Of a DNA stretch of 64,000 nt, positions 55,841 through 62,687 are shown in pieces. Made by a program: the position numbers and the translations under genes. This DNA comes from Micavibrio sp. (GTDB lineage: Bacteria; Pseudomonadota; Alphaproteobacteria; Micavibrionales; UBA9664), in contig PAAR01000027.1 in the NCBI GenBank assembly GCA_002699085.1, positions 1 through 64,000 on the forward strand. The letters are read 5' to 3'. How positions within the stretch are numbered: position 1 is the first letter of the stretch; each line of letters starts with the position of its first letter. The notes below the pieces were generated by a model, which was not told the origin of the DNA, searched no databases, and saw only the letters and a list, made by a program, of their open reading frames with translations.

Positions 55841-56579
55841 TAACGGCCTCCGTTTCCAAAGCCAAAGCTTTTCGATCTTTATTATCTGTTTCAAGCACAG
55901 CTAAGAAATTTACGTCAATTTGATATGACCAACGGCCAAAAAAGCGCCATAAATGCTTAAAAAAGCCAACATCACCCCATGCGTAATATTCATAGTCTTG
56001 TTGTGATAATACTGTATTGCCTTCAACTGCTATAATGTTAAGAGCCACTGGTTGAACAGCAATTGTTGGATTATTTTCGGCGACGCTAAAATAAGACGAC
56101 TTAAACGGCAAAAACTTACCTTTAATAAAGCTATTTGACCCTTCTGGAAACAATATATAAATCCGTGGATCCTGCTTAATTGTTTCGGCCAATTTATTTG
56201 TTCCTTCCATAGTGCCTTTACGGCTGCGTTCAATGAAAACAGTATTTTGAAGATATGCAAATATATTAAAGAAAGGCCATGAGGCCACTTCTTGTTTTGC
56301 CACAAAACGACAAGGTGTTGTGCTGCCAATCACCATGATGTCTGCCCATGACAAGTGATTAGCCATTAAGAGGAGCGGTTTACTTTTAGAAATCTCACCC
56401 CTAACAACCACTTTAATATTTAGTATCCAGCAAATAAGTCGTTGAAATAGTTGTGGGATAACATAAGCCTCTTTAGAGGCCGCCCGCCATAATAGCTGGG
56501 CTATGCCTAAAATAAGTGTGGCAATGAGAAAAAAGAAAAAACGGCATAGTGCCAATAAATGCCGTAATATATCTATCAT
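55806..56579 (-). CDS. olsA: Lyso-ornithine lipid / 1-acylglycerol-3-phosphate acyltransferase (OlsA/PlsC type)
   Basis: The 257-residue protein has an N-terminal membrane helix and the PlsC motifs: NHLSWADIMVIGS (HX4D) near residue 73, FIERSRKGT near 114 and FPEGSNSFIKGKFLPFKS near 139. PlsC-type enzymes O-acylate lysolipids. Four-base overlap with the OlsB-like gene upstream points to the second step of ornithine lipid synthesis rather than phosphatidic acid synthesis; this is context-based. Confidence 0.82.
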   Translation of the reverse strand: MIDILRHLLALCRFFFFLIATLILGIAQLLWRAASKEAYVIPQLFQRLICWILNIKVVVRGEISKSKPLLLMANHLSWADIMVIGSTTPCRFVAKQEVASWPFFNIFAYLQNTVFIERSRKGTMEGTNKLAETIKQDPRIYILFPEGSNSFIKGKFLPFKSSYFSVAENNPTIAVQPVALNIIAVEGNTVLSQQDYEYYAWGDVGFFKHLWRFFGRWSYQIDVNFLAVLETDNKDRKALALETEAVINQQIHSHQQN

Positions 56580-57430
56580 GGTTTTTGTTCAAAAAAGCTA
56601 GGCTCTTGAGTACGACGACGATAATGATCTTTATAACGATCTGTCATACCGCCAATTGGCAAGATAATACAAACATCCAATGAACCCCACTGAACATCCC
56701 GAGAAATACCTTCACCAATTTTACATCCTGCACGTATATAGCCCTTTATCAGAGGGGGTAACTGCGCAAAAGATTGACGCTCATTAATACTTTCAATTGG
56801 GTCAGGCGTAAAAACCGCTCTATTATGTGGCATAGCGACAGGTCTCAACGCTTCATCAATCATATGAAAATGATGCAAATAAGATAACGACTGGCGATGC
56901 TCTTCAACATCTGTACCGCGAAAACTAGCGCACCCAAAGAAATAATCGGCCTTGTAATGCCCCATATATTCTGCCAAACCCTGCCATAATAGTTGCAAAA
57001 TAGGTCTCGTGCGATAAGGCTCTTCCACACATGTCCGACCAACCTCAACCATATCAGTTGCATGCGCTTTAAGTTTTGAGATATCAAATTCATCTTCTGT
57101 ATAAAAATGACCATGTGCTTGCGCTACTTTTTGACGGATAATCCGGTAGTTACCAACAACTTGCGTTTCCAATGTTGGTTTTGACGTATCAAACACCAAT
57201 AAATGATCGGCAACCTCATCAAAATCATCATAATCACGTTTACGCGCCGCCATATCTTTTATAGGCGTTGCCCCTTGTTCTTCATAGAAAACACGGTAAC
57301 GCAAAGCTTGCGCAGCATCTATTTCCTGTTCATTTTTGGCTAAACGGATTGTGATCGGCCCTAAAGATAAACCTCCATCCTCGAGAATGAATGGTTTGGC
57401 CTTATCCATGACGATATTTTCTTGTTTCAC
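56576..57430 (-). CDS. olsB: OlsB-like L-ornithine N-acyltransferase (GNAT fold)
   Basis: The 284-residue protein carries the OlsB/haemolysin-acyltransferase-like GNAT pattern: IRLAKNEQEIDAAQALRYRV near residue 28, DDFDEVADHLLVFD near 67, VEVGRTCVEEPYRTRP near 128 and FGCASFRGTD near 166. OlsB transfers a 3-hydroxyacyl chain from ACP to ornithine. Start at GTG 57430 or ATG 57409 is open; neither has a strong ribosome site. It is coupled (ATGA) to the olsA gene. Phosphate limitation often controls these lipids, but no pho box was identified. Confidence 0.84.
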   Translation of the reverse strand: MKQENIVMDKAKPFILEDGGLSLGPITIRLAKNEQEIDAAQALRYRVFYEEQGATPIKDMAARKRDYDDFDEVADHLLVFDTSKPTLETQVVGNYRIIRQKVAQAHGHFYTEDEFDISKLKAHATDMVEVGRTCVEEPYRTRPILQLLWQGLAEYMGHYKADYFFGCASFRGTDVEEHRQSLSYLHHFHMIDEALRPVAMPHNRAVFTPDPIESINERQSFAQLPPLIKGYIRAGCKIGEGISRDVQWGSLDVCIILPIGGMTDRYKDHYRRRTQEPSFFEQKP

Positions 57431-57464
57431 TGAAAATTTTCTTTTCTCGTTTTATCGTAATTTG

Positions 57465-58688
57465 TTATCGCAACAATACGTGAACTTCTCCAGCCCGTGC
57501 ATCCTCACGTGACGCATTCGACATAGCAATCGCATTAGCGTCAACACCCATTTGCACCATAGAGCGCAAAACACGTTCAGCATTACGCTTAGATTTTGCC
57601 GATTCTATGGCACGCTTTGCAGCATTGCCTGTACCAGGATCAACAGCAACAAGTTCAAATCGTGCACCAGGATACTTATCTTGAGCTTCTGATACCGCCG
57701 TATACAAGGCTTGCTCATAATTTGTATTCGGATCATTGAAACGAATCACCACCAATGGCTGAGTTGACGCTGGACGCTCTGCATTTGGCCCTGGTGTCGT
57801 TGACACAGGGAACATCGCCGCACCTGTTTGCGTGTACAATCTGTTAGATAGATTAGCACCGTAAATATCGCCATTCGCCACAGCCAATGACAAGGTGCGA
57901 AGATTACGACGCTCTGCGGCCAGATAGCCAGAGGCACGTGTAATCTCTTCATTCGTAATATTTAGCAAACGCTCAATATTGGTAATAACACCTGATAAAT
58001 TATCTTCTAAATCTGCCAATCTCTCATGGTCTTCTTTAACAGCGCCTGTAAGACCGTATGTCGCTTGAATAGACTGCATTAAGAAAGAAGCAACAGAAGA
58101 CACATCTGCGATTTGCACGGCTACAGAGTTAAAGTTTGCAATAGAATTAGAAAGGCCTTCAAGATTATCTTGTGCCACATTTAAACGCTCTACCAAACGA
58201 GGGTTACCTGGCGTTGTACCTGCTTGCAATTGTGTTTGAATAGCGGCAACACTTGCATAATATTTAGCAGCTTGCGCACGTCCATCATTTTGGTAGTTGC
58301 GAATTGTCTCTTTAATTTGACCCAGCGCACCTTCTAGCCTGCTATATTCTTTTTGAAGCTCTTGTACTTTTTGTGACGCTTGCGTATCAATCGGTGAACG
58401 ATCAAATTCAAATAACGGGGTGTCTAATCCTTCATTAACCACCTCATCATCAACTGCCTTTGGTTTCTGCACCCGTACCGTATCAACCGACTCAACCCCA
58501 GAGAATACATTCTCAGAACCTTGTCTTAAAATCGTCGGAAGTGGCTTATTCGTAATAACTAAGGTTGGCACCGCATTAGCAGAAGCCTCCTGTGCCAATA
58601 CATCACCACTCACAAAACTTGCGACAACAGCACTCATCAAAATTAAACGGGACATCTTTTTATTTTTTATCATGATTATATTTTCCAA
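57465..58688 (-). CDS. Secreted coiled-coil protein, unknown function
   Basis: The 407-residue protein has a signal peptide ending near VLAQEA (residue 33). A long helical coiled coil follows (residues 105-250), then a C-terminal alpha/beta domain (residues 305-407, with LVVIRFNDPNTNYEQALYTA and KSKRNAERVLRSMVQMGVD). The end faintly recalls OmpA-like peptidoglycan-binding folds but lacks their clear signature. TTG 58688 is chosen for AGGAG seven bases upstream. A hairpin at 58697-58716 can hide that site. Confidence 0.7.
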   Translation of the reverse strand: MENIIMIKNKKMSRLILMSAVVASFVSGDVLAQEASANAVPTLVITNKPLPTILRQGSENVFSGVESVDTVRVQKPKAVDDEVVNEGLDTPLFEFDRSPIDTQASQKVQELQKEYSRLEGALGQIKETIRNYQNDGRAQAAKYYASVAAIQTQLQAGTTPGNPRLVERLNVAQDNLEGLSNSIANFNSVAVQIADVSSVASFLMQSIQATYGLTGAVKEDHERLADLEDNLSGVITNIERLLNITNEEITRASGYLAAERRNLRTLSLAVANGDIYGANLSNRLYTQTGAAMFPVSTTPGPNAERPASTQPLVVIRFNDPNTNYEQALYTAVSEAQDKYPGARFELVAVDPGTGNAAKRAIESAKSKRNAERVLRSMVQMGVDANAIAMSNASREDARAGEVHVLLR

Positions 58689-58696
58689 AACTATTC

Positions 58697-58716
58697 TCCT
58701 GATTGTTTTATCAGGA
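58697..58716 (-). promoter_or_regulatory. 5' UTR hairpin covering the ribosome site
   Basis: TCCTGAT and ATCAGGA form a 7-bp stem with a six-base loop. On the minus strand its 3' arm contains most of the AGGAG used by the gene starting at 58688, so folding would reduce translation. Confidence 0.5.
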
Positions 58717-58904
58717 TCAACATAAAGTGTACAGGGGAGTTTATAATGCTTTCAAGTCCCCCTGCCTACAAAAAACGTCTTTAAAACCAAGTTTTTTTGA
58801 AACGATAAATTTAAACATAAAAAAAAGGCAAAAAACATTTGCATTTGCCAGAGGTTTTAAGTAGTTTGCAGTTCACTTCAAGAAATTTTCTTTGTTGTGG
58901 ATAA

Positions 58905-58981
58905 GCGCCCGTAGCTCAGCTGGATAGAGTGTTTGACTACGAATCAAAAGGTCAGGGGTTCGAATCCCTTCGGGCGCACCA
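58905..58981 (+). tRNA. tRNA-Arg (anticodon ACG)
   Basis: The acceptor arms GCGCCCG and CGGGCGC pair over 7 bp. The D-arm (GCTCAGCTGGATAGAGT), the anticodon arm TTTGA-CTACGAA-TCAAA with anticodon ACG, and the T-arm around GGTTCGAATCC are all present. CCA is encoded at 58979-58981. A recombinase gene reads into it from the right on the other strand, so the 3' half likely serves as attachment site. Confidence 0.97.
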
Positions 58982-59969
58982 CCAAAGGTGATTTATTCAT
59001 TAAATCGTCCATAAAGCAGTAAACAAGCGCTTTAGAAGGATTTGGAAAATTTCTAGCATTTTGATCGTATACCAAGCATTCAGGAAAGACCAAACGCTGA
59101 ACAAGTTGCTTTCTTGCTAAATCACCCTCAATCCAAAGCTTAGACGGTGCCGCAAGCAACTCATGTAAGGTTTTTTGCACTATCTCAAAGCTCTCAAGAT
59201 TTGGAAAAGGTGCCTTTATCTTAGCTTCAAGCATAGATTTTTCTTTCATAAGCTCACCTAGCTGCTCTTCGAACACACTTTTGATTATACTATCTGATGC
59301 GAGCACCATTTCCTGAGCATATTTCTTTACCTTGCCTTCAATCTCTACAAGAGACCGTGACCACTCACCTTGTAACTTTAATCTTTCACCCTTCTCTTCT
59401 TCCCACACCTCTTTCAACAAAGTATTGCTAAAGTTGATTAGCTCAGGCGCAGGTGTAACAGTATTAAGAATATCAACAAACTGTTCATGTACCTCTAAAA
59501 AAGGAATATTCAAATCCTTAAATTCACACCGTCTTTTGCATGTGTAATAGCCATACTTTTGATGCTTTCCTGACGAGAAAGAAGCCGTCATTGGTTGGTT
59601 GCAGCCGACACACAAGATATGCCCTCTCAATGGAAAATGCTTTAGGTGGTCAGTATTATACTTAGGCAGTTTACGTCCTTCCAGACGAGCCTTAATTAGC
59701 TCATAGGTTTCTAAAGAGATTAACGGCTGATGCTTTCCTGCAATTCCTTTGTAATCCCACACTTTGACCTCTATGAAGCCAGCGTAATAAGCTGCATTGC
59801 CGAGTATTTGCTTTTTCGCATTATCTGACTTTAGCTTAACTATATTCCCTCGGTTGTTTTTAAGACCTTTAGACCGTATAGCACTAGCCATTTCAGTAAA
59901 ACTTCCAAAACGCCCATGCGCATAACTCCTTGTTTTTAAATGTTTTTCCGAAGGGATATTCTCCCCCAA
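58944..59969 (-). pseudogene. Large serine recombinase lacking its catalytic domain
   Basis: The 341-residue frame contains the recombinase domain (GSFTEMASAIRSKGLKNNRG to LGNAAYYAGFIEV), the zinc ribbon (HILCVGCNQPMTASFSSG, then YYTCKRRC) and a coiled coil, as in large serine integrases. The N-terminal resolvase domain with the catalytic Ser (about 150 residues) is missing; upstream there is a terminator and an unrelated gene. The only start is TTG 59969 without support. The last residues (VRPKGFEPLTF) are encoded antisense in tRNA-Arg, so the gene was joined to the tRNA by integration. It is most likely a dead remnant. Confidence 0.85.
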
Positions 59970-60006
59970 ATTTTGCTAAGTGTCGCCCTTTATTTTTTAT
60001 GTGAAA

Positions 60007-60030
60007 TAAGCCCCGCTTCCACAGGGCTTA
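60007..60030 (-). terminator. Terminator after the 60046 gene
   Basis: TAAGCCC and GGGCTTA pair over 7 bp with a ten-base loop. On the minus strand TATTTC follows. It closes the unit ending at 60046. Confidence 0.55.
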
Positions 60031-60045
60031 TCTTCAGACTTAATT

Positions 60046-60435
60046 TTATAGTGAATTGTAATAGTGTGCTTGAGCGGTATCCTCAAAAAACTTACTGTCT
60101 GAAACTTTATTGAACTTTTTATAAAAATCCTCCACAAATTCAGCCTGTAAATTTCCAATAATAGGGCAATGCAATTCTACGAAATCAAAGTCATAGCCTT
60201 CAGAAATTTCATACATTGCAATGAACTCTCTTAACAATCCTGCAAGGATTGGTAATCCAACACCAAAGACAAGGGGTTTGAGGCACACCTTTGCATACCC
60301 TTGCGCTAAAGCGTCTCGTGTATAATTATCTATGATCTCATCTTTGAAACTTTGCTCATAAAAAATGCGGTTCTCCATGAGCACTACCCCCACCAGTATT
60401 TTTTCACGCATTTTATTTTCTTCTATTTTTTCCAT
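60046..60435 (-). CDS. Hypothetical island protein (129 residues)
   Basis: The protein starts MEKIEENKMREKILVGVVLM and has one moderately hydrophobic stretch (residues 53-70, LVFGVGLPILAGLLREF). AAAGGAATTT precedes ATG 60435. No family is recognised. It follows a possible 46-residue gene on the same strand. Codon and base use look more AT-rich than the core genes to the left. Confidence 0.65.
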   Translation of the reverse strand: MEKIEENKMREKILVGVVLMENRIFYEQSFKDEIIDNYTRDALAQGYAKVCLKPLVFGVGLPILAGLLREFIAMYEISEGYDFDFVELHCPIIGNLQAEFVEDFYKKFNKVSDSKFFEDTAQAHYYNSL

Positions 60436-60542
60436 GTTTTTAAATTCCTTTCATGGTTAGTTAAATTTAGGCAAAAAGCCCCTGTTCCCGCACTCACCTT
60501 GAGTACGAAATTCTATAAAATTAGTCAGTATTATTGATTGAC

Positions 60543-60683
60543 TTATTGGCTGTTTAAGCCTACATATAAGTACGAATTAACAATCTCTTTACAGAGTTGT
60601 TTGAGTTGAATAGCGATTAGTTCAGTGGCCTCTTTGCCGCCAAATTGCTCTTCTGTATCATTTATCCAAATATTTTTTTTCAC
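60543..60683 (-). CDS. Small hypothetical protein (46 residues)
   Basis: GTG 60683, preceded by AGAGGG nine bases upstream, opens a frame starting MKKNIWINDTEEQFGGKEAT and continuing with an amphipathic helix (ELIAIQLKQLCKEI). Composition is that of a real small soluble protein. No family is recognised. It lies about 108 bases before the 129-residue gene and may share its message. Confidence 0.45.
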   Translation of the reverse strand: MKKNIWINDTEEQFGGKEATELIAIQLKQLCKEIVNSYLYVGLNSQ

Positions 60684-60821
60684 TAATAACCCTCTTTTCT
60701 CGTTAATACATTAATACATACTACATGATACGTAGCGTGAAATTTCCCAACAGATGCTAAAAAAAAGATGAGGCATCTCCCTCTCTTACTCGCCTATAAT
60801 ATCGCGCCTATACGAAGTATT

Positions 60822-61496
60822 TTAACAAGATTGATTAGCATCTAATGGGTCAAATACCTTCTGGACAGATAAAAACAACTCAAGTAATTTTTCTAACTTT
60901 TTATATTTGCATGCCTTTATCGCATTTAAAAAAACATTCGATACCTTAGCGTCAATAGATGCGCAAACATCATACAAAGCTGACAACTCATTGCATTTTT
61001 CATCATATTTCTTAACATCACAATCTCTGTAGATGTGCTGCACTTTATTTAAAATAATATTTAGACGATATGCTGTAGCGCTTTCGACGTTGATCAAATT
61101 CATTATTCCAGCGGCTGTCGTTGGGTTCTTCTCTATTAACTTAATCCATTTTGATAACCTATTTCTGGTATTCGCAAGATATGTTGAGCTAGTAGGCCTA
61201 TTTTTTGTATGACAAATCTGACAAAAAAAATAACGTGTAAATTCTTTTTCAAAGGGCTTATCTACCTTTTTTCTTTCTGCGACTTTTTTCAATTTATCTT
61301 TAACAAGACGGAAATCTCTTCCTTCACAGTACTTACAACACCAACCTTGCTTTAATCTTATCTCTTTTATTAACATCAATATATGTTCATCATTTATATC
61401 TTTACCTCCTGTCAACTCATCATACTTTTTTGCGTAACATAAATTATTATCATTAGGTTGAATTTGAATCTTTATCGTTTCTAGCTGTAGTTCCAT
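60822..61496 (-). CDS. Zinc-ribbon hypothetical protein
   Basis: The 224-residue protein has two Cys pairs (WCCKYCEGRD near residue 54 and FFCQICHTK near 92) spaced as a zinc ribbon, with a Lys-rich loop between them. A helical C-terminal half with four more Cys follows. It may bind nucleic acid; no family is named. GAGAGGCAACT before ATG 61496 supports the start. An inverted repeat at 61511-61542 lies directly upstream. Confidence 0.65.
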   Translation of the reverse strand: MELQLETIKIQIQPNDNNLCYAKKYDELTGGKDINDEHILMLIKEIRLKQGWCCKYCEGRDFRLVKDKLKKVAERKKVDKPFEKEFTRYFFCQICHTKNRPTSSTYLANTRNRLSKWIKLIEKNPTTAAGIMNLINVESATAYRLNIILNKVQHIYRDCDVKKYDEKCNELSALYDVCASIDAKVSNVFLNAIKACKYKKLEKLLELFLSVQKVFDPLDANQSC

Positions 61497-61510
61497 AGTT
61501 GCCTCTCAAA

Positions 61511-61542
61511 GTTATATCCCGAATAATCTCGGGCGGTATAAC
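61511..61542. promoter_or_regulatory. Inverted repeat upstream of the zinc-ribbon gene
   Basis: GTTATA/TATAAC and CCCGA/TCGGG form a nested palindrome around ATAATC. It stands 15 bases ahead of the ATG at 61496, so it may be an operator for a small regulator or a 5' UTR hairpin. The stretch on to 61647 shows nothing else. Confidence 0.45.
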
Positions 61543-61751
61543 GTGTGAGAATCGTTTTAGACTAAAAAAAATTGAAAATAACAATAAAATAATAAAAGTG
61601 TCGTTAATAAAGCAATTAAAATAGATAATAGCTCCAATTAATATTTTTTAATTGCTATCTTCTCGCATGACATCCAACCCTTCAAGATCAAAACGTTTCA
61701 AGGCAGGACACACAATGCATGATCTCGCAAATCGTATTGCAAGCTCAATTT

Positions 61752-62354
61752 CTATAAATGTATTGATATCAGATGTAATACGGTGTGGGTGATCGCAAAT
61801 AGACCGAGAACTACGCTCAGAATTAAGGCGCCAGCCCATCCATTGAGCAGCCAAACAACAATCGAGACAAAAACACCATAGCCCCATTTATTGTACCCTG
61901 CCCACGCTCCACCAAAAATAAAAGCCCACCATGACCAGTAAAGAGTTTTCCCCTCATCTAGCTTAGCTTTAATTTTAAAGTACTTTATTGAATCATCACC
62001 AAAATAGGTTTGAATATCCTCTTCCGATAAGCTCTTAATCAGTTCTCTTTTTTTATTAAATATTCCCATGCTTTTCCCTTTCTCTTTTGCGGCATGTTTG
62101 CGTTTAAAAAGAGAGGTATCGGGCGTATGAAACGTGTTCTTGAAAGTTAGTTTTTTAGCTAATACCAACAAAACCACCGTAAGCGCTATCGACAATATCA
62201 AGAAGAGGTAAGTGTAAATTGAATCTTCGCCATTCCATATCACGCTAATCTCTGTGCCTGTCGTTCTGGCAGCAACAATAATGCCTATAAACAGAACCAC
62301 AGCTAGTACGAGCTTAACAATCAATTTTAAAGTAACAACAATCAAACGTTCCAA
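61752..62354 (-). CDS. DUF2628-like membrane protein
   Basis: The 200-residue protein has two N-terminal membrane helices (residues 6-30 and 44-68) and a cytoplasmic part with LSEEDIQTYFGDDSIKYFKI near residue 110. It ends with the DUF2628 pattern YWSWWAFIFGGAWAGYNKWG near 140 and further helices. DUF2628 proteins have no established role. The start is TTG 62354 with GGGGG eight bases upstream. It is directly downstream of a structured RNA candidate and its terminator. The C-terminus may be shortened by a frameshift. Confidence 0.7.
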   Translation of the reverse strand: MERLIVVTLKLIVKLVLAVVLFIGIIVAARTTGTEISVIWNGEDSIYTYLFLILSIALTVVLLVLAKKLTFKNTFHTPDTSLFKRKHAAKEKGKSMGIFNKKRELIKSLSEEDIQTYFGDDSIKYFKIKAKLDEGKTLYWSWWAFIFGGAWAGYNKWGYGVFVSIVVWLLNGWAGALILSVVLGLFAITHTVLHLISIHL

Positions 62355-62384
62355 CGTCTATACCCCCTTTTTAAACAAAGAAAA

Positions 62385-62413
62385 GTCACCAAAAGAGTTA
62401 TCTCTCTGGTGAC
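62385..62413 (-). terminator. Terminator of the structured RNA
   Basis: GTCACC and GGTGAC close a hairpin with an inner AGAG/CTCT stem. On the minus strand TTTTCTTTG follows. It sits between the RNA candidate and the DUF2628-like gene. Confidence 0.75.
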
Positions 62414-62594
62414 TGGGGATTTACAACTGAAACCATAGGATCAGCCGACGGCTTTTAAGCCGAAGCTCTGGACATGACCGCCGTCCCCAGCCATAAGACT
62501 GAGAACGACATTTTCGATGCGATTACATGTAGTATGAAAACACATCAATCACGGTTAATGCCAACCGCTATGGTTTGAGGTTGTAAAGCCCCAG
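62413..62594 (-). ncRNA. Candidate structured RNA, 182 bases, closed by a long stem
   Basis: Positions 62413-62438 and 62568-62594 are imperfect inverted copies that can form a stem of about 23 pairs with one mismatch and one small bulge. Inside lie further hairpins (CGGTT/AACCG and CGGCTT/AAGCCG among them). CTGGGGA at 62413-62419 can instead pair perfectly with TCCCCAG at 62484-62490, so two exclusive folds exist. No coding frame covers it. A possible promoter (TTGCTT, 17 bases, CATAGT) stands upstream on the minus strand. The family is not recognised. Confidence 0.65.
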
Positions 62595-62687
62595 ATCGAC
62601 CAACAAAGCCGACCCACACTCACTATGCCCCTTATTTTCGTAATAAGCAAAAAGAATTTCTTATTAAGAAGTTGTGTGGATTTTTAA

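Noticed and set aside
1-58740. Shared GTACAGGGGAG at position 1 and at 58729
   Set aside because: An 11-base match is expected many times by chance in 64 kb, and neither copy has extended similarity.
62413-62490. tRNA-like segment within the structured RNA
   Set aside because: GGGGA and TCCCC ends and a possible T-arm are present, but the anticodon arm and T-loop do not fit tRNA rules.
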